NCBI GenBank assembly: GCA_021775415.1
Contig: JAJFHV010000008.1
Span: forward strand, 163,719-227,718
Length of the DNA stretch: 64,000 nucleotides
Origin: Hyphomicrobiales bacterium
GTDB taxonomy: Bacteria; Pseudomonadota; Alphaproteobacteria; Rhizobiales; Rhizobiaceae
Reading direction: 5' to 3'
Position 1 is the first letter of the stretch. Every line of letters begins with the position of its first letter. Below the pieces are notes generated by a model. It had not been told where the DNA came from. It worked only from the letters and a program-made list of their open reading frames with translations, and ran no database searches. Shown piece by piece: positions 36,857 to 45,344 of the stretch. The position numbers and the translations under genes are program-made.

Positions 36857-37954
36857 GAAAGTTCGTTTACTACTCCCGCGTCAGCAATTGCTACGCATGG
36901 AGTCATTGCTGGAGAGCCCGCGCATATTGAATCTGCCTCAAAAGACAATGGAGGACGTCTTGCAAGGGCTATGCAAGCGGTAAATGATTTCGACGATCAG
37001 GATGTCAAGACAAAGGCTGAAGATTCCAGAGATCAAATCGCGGCGCACTTGAAGCAAGGCGGCACAAATCAGATTCACCCAAATTTATCTTGTTCGGGAC
37101 CTGATGGCACGGAATCCGAAAACCACGCCAAGTATTCTTCCAGGATACTGAAAATTCAAGACAAGCAAACCGCAATGAAGGATATGATCGCGAAAATTCG
37201 CGAAAATTGCGAGGTGTTGATGGGCATCGAGCAACAAGCTGAATCATTTGCTTCCTATCTGGAGAGTGCGGAAGCTGACTTCGGTTACCTTGAATCAAAG
37301 GAAACAACGCTGGCCAATCTTTACAAGGCGGCTATTGATCTTGCCACCAGATACAAAGATGCCAAGTCCACAATCGCGGGGCAGATCGAGACCATTTCGC
37401 TTCTTGACGATCAAAACAGCGCTAATCTGGTTTCTCTGGATAACTCAAGATTACAGGTTGCGCGCTTGGAATCGGTTAACGAAACACAGTCGCGTGAGAT
37501 TTTTGAGTTAAAAGACATTACAACCAAGCTGGAAGAGAGTAGCCGGTTGTTGACCGAGAAGAATGAATTTTCAAAAAAAGTGGAAGAACGCATCGCGGGC
37601 GAATTGATCACAGTCAACGAGCGGCTGGAAAACGCCTTGAGTGTAATTGATCACAAAGACACCATTTTGGCGGAAAATTCTGGTTCAATTGAAAACCTGA
37701 ATTCTCAAATTGTTCATCAGTTGGCTGAGCTAAAGGCCCAACAGTCAAATTATTCTGAGCTGCAAGACAAATATTTTAACAACAAAGAAATTTTGCAAAA
37801 TATTACGGTTGAGCTGGATTCTTTGAGGGGCGAAGTTGACGATCGAGTTTTGCGAGTTAGAAACCGATGTGCGGAAATCGAATCCTATGTAGAGATAACA
37901 ACCCCACAACCTGTTTACCCTGAAGATGATGAGGCCGACAATACATCAACCTGA
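36854..37954 (+). CDS. Coiled-coil hypothetical protein, paralog 2
   Basis: A 366-residue cytoplasmic protein, start ATG 36854 fixed by leader C. A polar N-terminus of about 95 residues precedes a coiled coil that runs nearly to the end. Landmarks shared in order with paralog 1 are AKIRENCEVL, ASYLESAEADFGYLESKE, IETISLLDDQ and LDSLRGEVDDRV...RCAEIE. The acidic tail is shorter. There is no enzymatic motif. It could assemble with paralog 1 into a filament or scaffold; the PilZ gene between them suggests control by c-di-GMP. Confidence 0.72.
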   Translation: MESSFTTPASAIATHGVIAGEPAHIESASKDNGGRLARAMQAVNDFDDQDVKTKAEDSRDQIAAHLKQGGTNQIHPNLSCSGPDGTESENHAKYSSRILKIQDKQTAMKDMIAKIRENCEVLMGIEQQAESFASYLESAEADFGYLESKETTLANLYKAAIDLATRYKDAKSTIAGQIETISLLDDQNSANLVSLDNSRLQVARLESVNETQSREIFELKDITTKLEESSRLLTEKNEFSKKVEERIAGELITVNERLENALSVIDHKDTILAENSGSIENLNSQIVHQLAELKAQQSNYSELQDKYFNNKEILQNITVELDSLRGEVDDRVLRVRNRCAEIESYVEITTPQPVYPEDDEADNTST

Positions 37955-38855
37955 TTCAGCAGTACTAATTTTGAGCCGAGTATGGAGAAAATTAGTTTAC
38001 CAAACAAAGTCAAATTTTGTAGCTCATCCAAGTTTACGTTGGGTAATAATTGTTTAATAATTTTGTGACTAATGTCTTACTGGTTTGAGCACCAGCAGGG
38101 ATGAGGCATTTCGGATGTTGCTCAAAACCGATCCAATAGCAGATGCGGAAACAATCGCTGGTAGCAATCGTAGATTTGCTCCACGAATCGATTGCCGTTT
38201 GTCCACTGCAGCGAAACAAAACAATGTCGAAAATTGTGCTTGTTTGATCAGGGGTGTGTCCGAAAGTGAACGGATTTCATTCTGATGGTTCTTTGGAATT
38301 CATCTGGCGCAAACATTTTTCCAATCATCGCAAGTGATTTGGACCCGAATCGACAGAATCCGCATAGTCTGATGTGGCAACTGTCGGCGGCTGACCCAGA
38401 AAACGCCTATCAAGCGGGTCAGCCGCACCCTCCCGGTCATGACGTATAGCCAGGACCAAGAAACATCGACATCTTTAAAACTTAGTCACTATGGAAACCC
38501 AGGGTAAGTTTTATTGGCCAAGTGTTACGATATGCTTGCTAACGTCTTGAGAATTGTTAGGTAGCAAACACAACAATCCTGACATGGAAAATACTGACTG
38601 AAAACTGTATTGTTTTTAGTGCTTAAATGCGGTTGGTTGGTGGTAAATTTTGTCTCGTCCCTGCTAGCCACCCGATGATCTCCCTTCGACCGGGCGGTTG
38701 AATTGCTACCACCAGATCCGTGCAAGTCACAAGTGGTTTTAATCGGAAACGGCCAGAGCATATTCGCGAAGCAGATTGCATTCGCGACAGATTGGCGGGC
38801 AAACTCTATTCACGCCAAATGCCAAACCGCGCTAAATTGAACGAAAGGGTCTGCA
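37955..38855. other. Long gene-free region closing the island
   Basis: About 900 bases without a convincing gene. It contains a partial leader-like stretch (38042-38069, ending TTTTGTGAC as in leader C but without the GATAGGCG and ribosome-binding parts), the right bracket repeat (38373-38430) and an AT-rich run. A 66-codon TTG frame at 38085 was judged too weak to call. The DUF3144 promoter must lie at its right end. Confidence 0.5.
38373..38430 (-). repeat. Hairpin repeat R3, right bracket of the island
   Basis: Inverse orientation to R1. GCGGCTGACCC (38387-38397) and GGGTCAGCCGC (38416-38426) form an 11-bp perfect stem. Read on the minus strand it begins GGGTGCGGCTGACCC and ends CGCCGACAGTTGCCACA, matching R1. 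The 18-base loop contains AAAACGCCTATCAA (38400-38413), the exact complement of the leader motif TTGATAGGCGTTTT. Confidence 0.75.
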
Positions 38856-39152
38856 ATGGATAATGAAGACACACCAAATCGAAAACAGCGCCGGGCTGCC
38901 GAAGCGGCCGGAGAAGTCACCGACCGGAAGTTCATGGAAATTGCTGACCGTTTTGTAGACCTCGCCAACCGCGAAAACCGCACGGTTAAGGCGACAGATT
39001 TGCATATGGCATTTCTGTATGCCGCCGCTCGTTACAATGCCCATGTCTGCAAAAATGTGCTTGAGGAAGATGAGCACGAGCCATACGTTCAGGAAATGTC
39101 AAAATCGTATCAGGAAATGCTGCGCAATCATCTTGCTGACCCAAGTGTCTAG
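38856..39152 (+). CDS. DUF3144-like small protein
   Basis: A 98-residue soluble protein. The core DRKFMEIADRFVDLANRENR and DLHMAFLYAAARYNAHVCK match my recollection of DUF3144. Function unknown. The start is ATG at 38856 with GAAAGGGT upstream. It converges on the DUF3306 gene with a 4-base overlap at the stops (39149-39152), so it is probably not part of the formate dehydrogenase unit. Confidence 0.7.
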   Translation: MDNEDTPNRKQRRAAEAAGEVTDRKFMEIADRFVDLANRENRTVKATDLHMAFLYAAARYNAHVCKNVLEEDEHEPYVQEMSKSYQEMLRNHLADPSV

Positions 39153-39790
39153 GCTTCGTCTTCCAGCATAAGGCGGCGGCGAAGCGAAACGCGTGGAGGC
39201 GCCTCGGGTTCTGGCTCAATTTCAACCTTCGCATCGGATCGCGCGTCGACCAACTCTATATCTTGTGAATCCTCCACAGTGTCTTCTGCGGCGATGACCT
39301 CCTCCTCGATCTCATTCGCAGATGCCCCATCATCACTGCTTTCCTTCTCGTCATCTTTGACTTCAGAAACGGTTTCACCTTCTGCCTCACCATCGTCCTC
39401 GGTATTTTTAAGATAACCTCGCCCAACCTGCCAGGCGGATTGGAAGGTTTTCATGATCAAGTCGGGACTACCGAAATCATCATCGTAATCCACAAGACCA
39501 TCCACATTTGCGAAAATCGGACTTGAACGCCACAAGGCAGCCATCGCGCGCCGCTTTAAAAGTTCCGGCACGCCGTCTTTCATGAAAATGGAGATGTCGG
39601 ATTTTTCATCCAGTGTTTCCAAATCGACTGCTTCAGCTGCCTTGAGATTTGCCAAAAGTTCAGCTTCCCGTTCTGGATCTGGCTCTGCTTCAGCATCGAC
39701 AACAGCGTCCGTTGTTGCTTCCGGCTCCATTTCCTTGGCGAGCTTGCGCTTCGACCAGCGCGACAGGAGAGGTTCTTCGTCATCTGACAT
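39149..39790 (-). CDS. DUF3306 family protein
   Basis: A 213-residue, strongly acidic protein. The N-terminal LLSRWSKRKLA and the core DISIFMKDGVPELLKRRAMAALWRSSPIFANVDGL are the DUF3306 hallmarks; the C-terminal half is Glu/Asp-rich and probably disordered. DUF3305/DUF3306 pairs are found in bacterial formate dehydrogenase gene clusters, with unknown function. It follows DUF3305 by 11 bases. Confidence 0.85.
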   Translation of the reverse strand: MSDDEEPLLSRWSKRKLAKEMEPEATTDAVVDAEAEPDPEREAELLANLKAAEAVDLETLDEKSDISIFMKDGVPELLKRRAMAALWRSSPIFANVDGLVDYDDDFGSPDLIMKTFQSAWQVGRGYLKNTEDDGEAEGETVSEVKDDEKESSDDGASANEIEEEVIAAEDTVEDSQDIELVDARSDAKVEIEPEPEAPPRVSLRRRLMLEDEA

Positions 39791-39801
39791 GGTGAAACCT
39801 G

Positions 39802-40338
39802 TTAATGCTTGGTGTGTGAGACAAAAATCGGGGATTTGCCAAATTTCTGCTCTTCCAAATCCACGCGGTCCCGGCGCCGCTTCTTGAATTCCTGCTCCAC
39901 ATGATGTTCTTCAACAAACGCCTGAATGAACGCCGCAACCGCATCAGGCATCGCAACTTTCTCAATTATGTCGTCACCGGCATCATGAAAATCCTGAGCA
40001 TCGTAAGACGATGCAGTCACGGCTTGCGGCAAATAGGGAAACTCCGATTGATGATCCTCGTTTTCCTGCAGAACCACATAAAGCTCTGGTTGATCCAGGC
40101 TTAAATTTAGCCGCAACGCCTCAGTTTCCTTGCGATGCAAAGTAAGTGACAAAGTCGCTGCGTGGTAGCGGACAAAATTATCATCGCGTACGAGTTCTTC
40201 CCAGGATGCGGTTTTCGATGCATTCATGAAAACGGCAACTGGCAACCATTGCCAATCGGCCCAAGGATGGGAAGATTTGCGCTTCTCAACGATAATCCCA
40301 AGTGGAATGCTAACTTCACGTTGCGAAATTGAGGTCAC
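39802..40338 (-). CDS. DUF3305 family protein
   Basis: A 178-residue protein starting MTSISQREVSIPLGIIVEKR, with SSHPWADWQWLPVAVF and LHRKETEALRLNLSLDQPELYVVL, both typical of DUF3305. It lies first in a two-gene operon with DUF3306 and is divergent from the ferredoxin gene across about 150 bases. Its role in formate dehydrogenase maturation or activity is inferred only from its constant association. Confidence 0.85.
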   Translation of the reverse strand: MTSISQREVSIPLGIIVEKRKSSHPWADWQWLPVAVFMNASKTASWEELVRDDNFVRYHAATLSLTLHRKETEALRLNLSLDQPELYVVLQENEDHQSEFPYLPQAVTASSYDAQDFHDAGDDIIEKVAMPDAVAAFIQAFVEEHHVEQEFKKRRRDRVDLEEQKFGKSPIFVSHTKH

Positions 40339-40490
40339 AATACCCTCTTGCTCTCAATGGACTCTTCCCCCAGCTTAAACTAAAATGTGAAGACCGGAAA
40401 CCCAAGGGAATTCACGGATTTGGGATGTTGTAAGGGGCGAATTCAACACCCGGGCAACAACCGAAAAATCGCCCCATTTGGAGCCAAGTC

Positions 40491-42536
40491 ATGACGCTGA
40501 AGAGCAAGGCCTGCCTCGTCTGCAATTGCGAGAAGACGATGCCTTTGGACGCGTCCAAACTGTCAAAAGCGCTCGGCGTGAAGCTCGAAACTGTTCACAC
40601 GCATCTCTGCCGTTCCGAGATTTCGAAGTTTGAAACCGCAATTGGTGAAGACGAGCCATTGGTGGTGGCCTGCACGCAGGAAGCACCGCTATTTCAGGAA
40701 ATTGCTGAAGAACAAGGCAAAGAAGACCTGCTTACCTTCGTCAACATTCGAGAGGATGCCGGCTGGTCAAAAGAAGCTGGAAAGGCAAATGCGAAAATTG
40801 CAGCATTGCTCAATACGGCCAGCTACCAGCCAAAACCCGCACGGCTGAAATCCATTTCATCTGATGGTATGTGCCTGATTTATGGCACCGGGCAACATTC
40901 ACTGGAAATGGCCAAATTACTGTCGGCAAAACTCTCCGTAACGCTGCTTCTTTCAAACGATGATGAACTTGTTCTTCCTACCATTGCGGATGTTCCAATC
41001 TATCGGGGAAACATCACCCTGGCAGAGGGTTCATTTGGCAATTTTTCCCTGACTGTTGATGATTACGCGCCAGTGTTACCCTCTTCTCGAGAAGTGCCAA
41101 ACTTCGTCATGGCGCGTGATGGCGCAAAATCCAAATGCAGTTTGATCCTGGACCTTTCGGGCAACACGCCTTTGTTCACGGGTCATGCGCATCGGGACGG
41201 CTATCGCCGCGTCGATCCGAGCGATCCGGCAGCTGCACTTCGAGCTGTGATCGATCTTTCAGAAATGGTCGGTGAATTCGAAAAACCAATTTATGTCGAC
41301 TACAATCAGGATACTTGTGCACACTCTCGGTCAAAAATAGCAGGCTGCACCAAATGCCTGGATGCCTGTCCCGCAGGTGCCATAAGCGATGCGGGAGACC
41401 ATGTGTCAATCGACAGCGGAATTTGCGGCGGTTGTGGGTCGTGCCATTCCGTTTGCCCCACAGGTTCAATTTCGTATCAATATCCAGAACGCGCTGACTT
41501 GATAGGCCGGGTGCAGGCACTTCAAAATGCGTATTCAAATGCCGGTGGCAAGCACCCTGTCCTGCTTGTCCATGAGTCAGAGTTCGGTGGCCAGTTAATT
41601 GCAGCCTTGGCGCGTTTCGGCAAAGGTCTGCCAGCAAATGTTTTGCCATTTGCAATGCATGCATCAACGACGTTTGGCCACGTGGAAATGGCTTCAATGT
41701 TTGCAAGCGGGATTGAGCAAATTGTCTATCTCACGGATCCAAAGAAATCCGATGAACTATCAGGCCTTGAGAGTGAATGCGTACTGGTGGATGCCATCCT
41801 CAGCGGACTGGGCTTTGGGGAAAAGCCGCGCACTACAATCATCACCGAAGTAGATCCAGACAAAGTTGAGGAAGTCCTTTGGTCACTAAACACGCACGAT
41901 CCCATACCGGGTGAAGAATTTGCGCCGATTGGTGCAAAGCGCGAAGTGGCACGGATTGCTTTTGCAAATCTTCAGGCACGAGCCCCGGCGAAAACAGACC
42001 TAATTTTGCTTCCGGAAAATGCGCCTTATGGACGATTGGATATCAATATCGAGGCTTGCACCCTATGCATGGCCTGTACGTCTGTATGCCCCGCATCAGC
42101 AGTTGTTGATACGCCGGGAGAGCCCAAACTGCGGTTTGTCGAGAGTGCTTGCGTACAATGTGGTCTGTGTGTGAACACCTGCCCGGAATCTGCGCTGACA
42201 TTGGTTCCGCAGCTCAACCTCTCGACCGCCGCAATACAACCAATCACGCTCTATGAAGAAGAGCCCTTTGACTGCATTGTCTGTGGAACTCCATTTGCCA
42301 CCAAATCGACGATTGAACGGATTTCCGGACAACTGGCTGGCAAGCATTCAATGTTTGCCGATTCTGACCGCGCTGATCTTATCAAGATGTGTGAAAAATG
42401 TCGGGTAGAAGCCCAGGCCAATAGTAAGGACGATCCATTTGCATCCAATGCTCGTCCCAGGGTGCGCACCACACAAGATTACATTGATGCAGAAGCCAAA
42501 GGCCTTTCGGCTGATGATTTTCTGATTGATGATTAG
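40491..42536 (+). CDS. Multi-cluster 4Fe-4S ferredoxin-type protein of the formate dehydrogenase locus
   Basis: A 681-residue soluble protein. An N-terminal CxxCxC (CLVCNCEK) is followed by a flavin/quinone-free region, one pair of [4Fe-4S] motifs (CTKCLDACP and CGGCGSCHSVCP, near residues 285-325), a second pair (CTLCMACTSVCP and CVQCGLCVNTCP, near 520-565) and a C-terminal zinc-ribbon-like CxxC...CxxC (CIVCGTPF, CEKCRVEA). It is the only plus-strand gene of the cluster. It probably carries electrons between formate dehydrogenase and a cytoplasmic acceptor, or delivers clusters; neither is proved. TTTGGAGCCAAGTC precedes the ATG. Confidence 0.88.
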   Translation: MTLKSKACLVCNCEKTMPLDASKLSKALGVKLETVHTHLCRSEISKFETAIGEDEPLVVACTQEAPLFQEIAEEQGKEDLLTFVNIREDAGWSKEAGKANAKIAALLNTASYQPKPARLKSISSDGMCLIYGTGQHSLEMAKLLSAKLSVTLLLSNDDELVLPTIADVPIYRGNITLAEGSFGNFSLTVDDYAPVLPSSREVPNFVMARDGAKSKCSLILDLSGNTPLFTGHAHRDGYRRVDPSDPAAALRAVIDLSEMVGEFEKPIYVDYNQDTCAHSRSKIAGCTKCLDACPAGAISDAGDHVSIDSGICGGCGSCHSVCPTGSISYQYPERADLIGRVQALQNAYSNAGGKHPVLLVHESEFGGQLIAALARFGKGLPANVLPFAMHASTTFGHVEMASMFASGIEQIVYLTDPKKSDELSGLESECVLVDAILSGLGFGEKPRTTIITEVDPDKVEEVLWSLNTHDPIPGEEFAPIGAKREVARIAFANLQARAPAKTDLILLPENAPYGRLDINIEACTLCMACTSVCPASAVVDTPGEPKLRFVESACVQCGLCVNTCPESALTLVPQLNLSTAAIQPITLYEEEPFDCIVCGTPFATKSTIERISGQLAGKHSMFADSDRADLIKMCEKCRVEAQANSKDDPFASNARPRVRTTQDYIDAEAKGLSADDFLIDD

Positions 42537-42859
42537 GTTGGGTTTAACTGCCTGCAAAGCTGTATTGCCCGCTCCTTGAAGTCTGCGTATTGGGCATCAG
42601 ACAAGATACCATCCTGTTGCATTTTATCGACATCGCCAACCCGTTGCTTCAGACAGGCAGCCAGTTCCGGATTAATCTCCTCAACCGGAATCACTTCCTC
42701 CACGACCTGCGGTTCAGCCGGCTGTGATGCGAACAGATTTACAAGATCATGGAACCAGTTCAGGTAGAAAAGTATTGCGATCAACCCCGCCAAGACGAGA
42801 GCAAGTACGCGGGCAAATTGTGAATCAAGGGCGCTTTGGGTTTGGTTCTTTTTTGCCAT
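42533..42859 (-). CDS. Single-pass membrane hypothetical protein
   Basis: A 108-residue protein with one membrane helix (FARVLALVLAGLIAILFYLNW), an acidic linker and a C-terminal helix pair with two cysteines (ELAACLKQRVGD and AIQLCRQL). The DGILSDAQYADFK segment resembles a SHOCT-like motif. No family recognised. It is the last gene of the minus-strand formate dehydrogenase series and overlaps the convergent ferredoxin stop by 4 bases. Confidence 0.65.
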   Translation of the reverse strand: MAKKNQTQSALDSQFARVLALVLAGLIAILFYLNWFHDLVNLFASQPAEPQVVEEVIPVEEINPELAACLKQRVGDVDKMQQDGILSDAQYADFKERAIQLCRQLNPT

Positions 42860-42882
42860 GATCTATCTCCTGATACTTCTCT

Positions 42883-43887
42883 TTAACCTCGCCGGATCGG
42901 CAAATTTGTCAGCAGGTTTTGTGGTTTGAAAACCAGTTTTTTATCATCATTCATAGCCACCCCCAAATACACCGGTTTCCCCTTTATTGTATCCATCATG
43001 TCGGCAGGATCCAAAAACTCCACACGATAGAGAGCAACAATTTTGTACAAATCATCATCATCCACCGTTTCACCATTGTAGAGTGAATTCAAAATGCGAG
43101 TGGATTCCGTGTCGCAGCCAATATGCCATGACCAACTTTCATCCTTAATCGATTTCATTGCCTGAATTCGGGTGTTCACCCCCAGAAAATGATGGAGCCA
43201 TTTCTCCATCACCCGTCCCAACGCATCGGGCGCTGATTGTGTGAACCGAAAATCTATAGCCATATCAAAACGATCTGAACGTTCCCAATAGTCCAATTTG
43301 TTTTCATCGGTCATCACATCAAGAGCGATCTCGCGCATCGGTGTGCCTGATTCAGCCAACAATTGGCCCAGGCTACCAAAACCGTTTTGCGAACGCATTT
43401 CGACGATCTCCTGATCGGCCAGCATAAGCTGATCATCGCCGGTGGTAACCGCTTGCTCGCGAAAGAACAATTCTGCTGCGCGAAGCTGCATTGGATCGTC
43501 CACATTCTCCAAAACATTATGCAGGATGAGGTGAACCATCTGGTCAATAAATATCGGCGGGATCGATATTGGATCGCCGCTGAACAAGGCAATGTAAGCT
43601 GCCTCCAGTGTTTCATGGTCCGAAAGGTGATCCCGAAACCGCAACATTACACGATAGTTGTCTGCTGCATCATTATCTTTGATCGCCGATAATTCTTCCT
43701 CTGAAACTGCCTTGAATGGATCAGTCATCAAACCTTCAAAGAGTGCATGCTCCGCAGGGCAGGACTCTTCAACCGGATGAATTTCCGGTCGCGTAAAATA
43801 TGCTCGCAAATAATCATCGGTTACCCGAAGCCAGCCATTGTCATCACGGTTGACGAGGTGCATTCCTGCTGATTTCCAAAATTCCAT
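42883..43887 (-). CDS. DUF6352 family protein
   Basis: A 334-residue soluble protein beginning MEFWKSAGMHLVNRDDNGWL, with VTDDYLRAYFTRPEIHPVEESC, a segment I associate with DUF6352. It is largely alpha-helical and has no cofactor motif. It occurs in alphaproteobacterial formate dehydrogenase clusters. The ATG at 43887 is chosen over a frame extending 8 codons further, because it starts two bases after the DUF6505 stop. Confidence 0.75.
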   Translation of the reverse strand: MEFWKSAGMHLVNRDDNGWLRVTDDYLRAYFTRPEIHPVEESCPAEHALFEGLMTDPFKAVSEEELSAIKDNDAADNYRVMLRFRDHLSDHETLEAAYIALFSGDPISIPPIFIDQMVHLILHNVLENVDDPMQLRAAELFFREQAVTTGDDQLMLADQEIVEMRSQNGFGSLGQLLAESGTPMREIALDVMTDENKLDYWERSDRFDMAIDFRFTQSAPDALGRVMEKWLHHFLGVNTRIQAMKSIKDESWSWHIGCDTESTRILNSLYNGETVDDDDLYKIVALYRVEFLDPADMMDTIKGKPVYLGVAMNDDKKLVFKPQNLLTNLPIRRG

Positions 43888-43889
43888 AC

Positions 43890-44369
43890 TCAGTCCTCGA
43901 CCACTTCCCACACCTTGGTATGAAGTTTTTTACCGGGCGCGTCGACGATCCGAAATTCTTCCCGGATCATGCCGTCATCATCAAAAATTCTGCGTAATGT
44001 GAAAATCGAATTGACCGGTACATCTGTGCACATGTCTGTAACAAAGTTGATTTCTGTTTTTGCGGCATCCCGTGCTTCATCCATTGAAGGCGCGTTGAAA
44101 TTTTCAGTCAAATAATCCGCCAGCGCTTTGGTAATCGCGTCGGTCTGCACCTCACTAATTTCCGAAACCGATACAAAGGTTGAATTGCCAAATGTCTCAA
44201 GCGACAAAAATCCATTGCTGAATGCCTGTTTGAGTTTCCCGATGAGCTCGTCTTCAGTCATATTTGCGAACATAAATCCACCGGGAATTGCCCATTCGTC
44301 CGGATTTGCTGCCTGCTCAAAAACAAACGTGTCTGAAGGATCAAACTGAATGGTTTTCAGGAACTTCAC
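43890..44369 (-). CDS. DUF6505 family protein
   Basis: A 159-residue soluble protein, MKFLKTIQFDPSDTFVFEQA, with GEWAIPGGF-like (DEWAIPGGFMF) and FLSLETFGNSTFV motifs. The family is small, unstudied, and confined in my knowledge to formate dehydrogenase loci. Its ATG overlaps the stop of the lipoate/biotin ligase-like gene by 4 bases, showing translational coupling. Confidence 0.72.
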   Translation of the reverse strand: MKFLKTIQFDPSDTFVFEQAANPDEWAIPGGFMFANMTEDELIGKLKQAFSNGFLSLETFGNSTFVSVSEISEVQTDAITKALADYLTENFNAPSMDEARDAAKTEINFVTDMCTDVPVNSIFTLRRIFDDDGMIREEFRIVDAPGKKLHTKVWEVVED

Positions 44370-45115
44370 GTATTTTCACCACGCAGTTTTCTCAAATTGT
44401 TCAGCGCATCAATTGTTGAAAAACCGGTAGCGCCACCTTCGGCCTTGATAATCGCATTCCCGGTTTCATCCATGCCTGTCAGCTTCGCTGTGCTCTCCTC
44501 AATTGCACCTTCAGCGATCCTGACTTTCTCGTATAAACGCGCCCACCATTGTTCATGAATTGGCTTAAATCCATCTTCCGACCAAGTGTGAATCCAGTTT
44601 ACCGTATGCCGGGCTACAGACTCCAACAATTGAGTGCGGGAAAGATCTCCACAACCTTCATCCCACATCGTTGTATTGTTTAATTCGTATCCTGGATCAG
44701 GATTGGATTTGCTTGGCCGGATCACAACATCCATGCCCACAATAAGCCAATCCGGCAGCCCGTCTGCGTCCTGCTCAGAAAGAACAAGGTCCGCAAAACC
44801 GATCTTGGCATCATTCATTAGTATGATTGAGGGCCATTGATAGGTGATCGATATCTCTGGTGGGCACAGCGCCCCGACAGCATCACCAAATGCCACCATT
44901 GCTGCAAACAACATTTCACCGCATCGTTCCCCCTGAACTTCCGGTTCCAACACAATAGCAAAACTCAACCGGTCGACCTCTTCTGACCAAACCAAATCAC
45001 CTGCATGCAGTTTACCCTTGCCAACGCGAGACTTTGCCCAGTTCACCGGGTTTTTGCCTGCGGCAATACCATGGCCACAAAGCAAGGGCGGGAATGTAGG
45101 TTGCGGGTTCTTCAT
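44366..45115 (-). CDS. Biotin/lipoate protein ligase-like protein (DUF4444 type)
   Basis: A 249-residue protein with the fold of BPL/LplA ligases: an N-terminal region that aligns loosely with the ligase core (GDLVWSEEVDRLSFAIVLEPEV, WPSIILMNDAKIGFADLVLS) and a short C-terminal domain. The usual glycine-rich adenylate loop and catalytic lysine are not obvious, so true ligase activity is doubtful. Its constant place in formate dehydrogenase clusters suggests a specialised modification or assembly role. Confidence 0.72.
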   Translation of the reverse strand: MKNPQPTFPPLLCGHGIAAGKNPVNWAKSRVGKGKLHAGDLVWSEEVDRLSFAIVLEPEVQGERCGEMLFAAMVAFGDAVGALCPPEISITYQWPSIILMNDAKIGFADLVLSEQDADGLPDWLIVGMDVVIRPSKSNPDPGYELNNTTMWDEGCGDLSRTQLLESVARHTVNWIHTWSEDGFKPIHEQWWARLYEKVRIAEGAIEESTAKLTGMDETGNAIIKAEGGATGFSTIDALNNLRKLRGENT

Positions 45116-45119
45116 TGCG

Positions 45120-45317
45120 TCATGAGCCCGAGAGGTCGATCTCCCCCTTAACCACGTGATTAAGGTCTGTTCCTTCCGCTGTGAGCACTACCTTGACTGC
45201 AAGTGACTCTCGGCCGCTTGTGCCAAGTTCGCGAACCACACGTTCAATTTCCTGCTGTGATGTCACGCCCACTTGCTTCAGAAATTTCCGCATAGACATG
45301 TTGAATTGTTCGCTCAT
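45120..45317 (-). CDS. DUF6494 family small protein
   Basis: A 65-residue soluble protein, MSEQFNMSMRKFLKQVGVTSQQEIERVVRE and a short beta-rich C-terminus. This is the size and pattern of DUF6494. Start ATG 45317 has GGAGAAACTT before it; nine further codons upstream are unlikely to be used. It sits between the protease and the ligase-like gene in the operon. Function unknown. Confidence 0.75.
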   Translation of the reverse strand: MSEQFNMSMRKFLKQVGVTSQQEIERVVRELGTSGRESLAVKVVLTAEGTDLNHVVKGEIDLSGS

Positions 45318-45344
45318 AAGTTTCTCCATTTTGCATTTCATCAA

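Noticed and set aside
38085..38285. A 66-codon frame starting with TTG in the gene-free region after the second coiled-coil gene
   Set aside because: It has no ribosome-binding site and no recognisable family, and its composition resembles non-coding sequence.
31763..38855. Integration of the island at tRNA-Phe by a site-specific integrase
   Set aside because: No integrase gene is present and no duplicate of the tRNA 3' end was found at the right border.
41176..41706. A 176-codon frame antisense to the ferredoxin gene
   Set aside because: It lies opposite conserved cysteine motifs of a real gene and shows no domain of its own.
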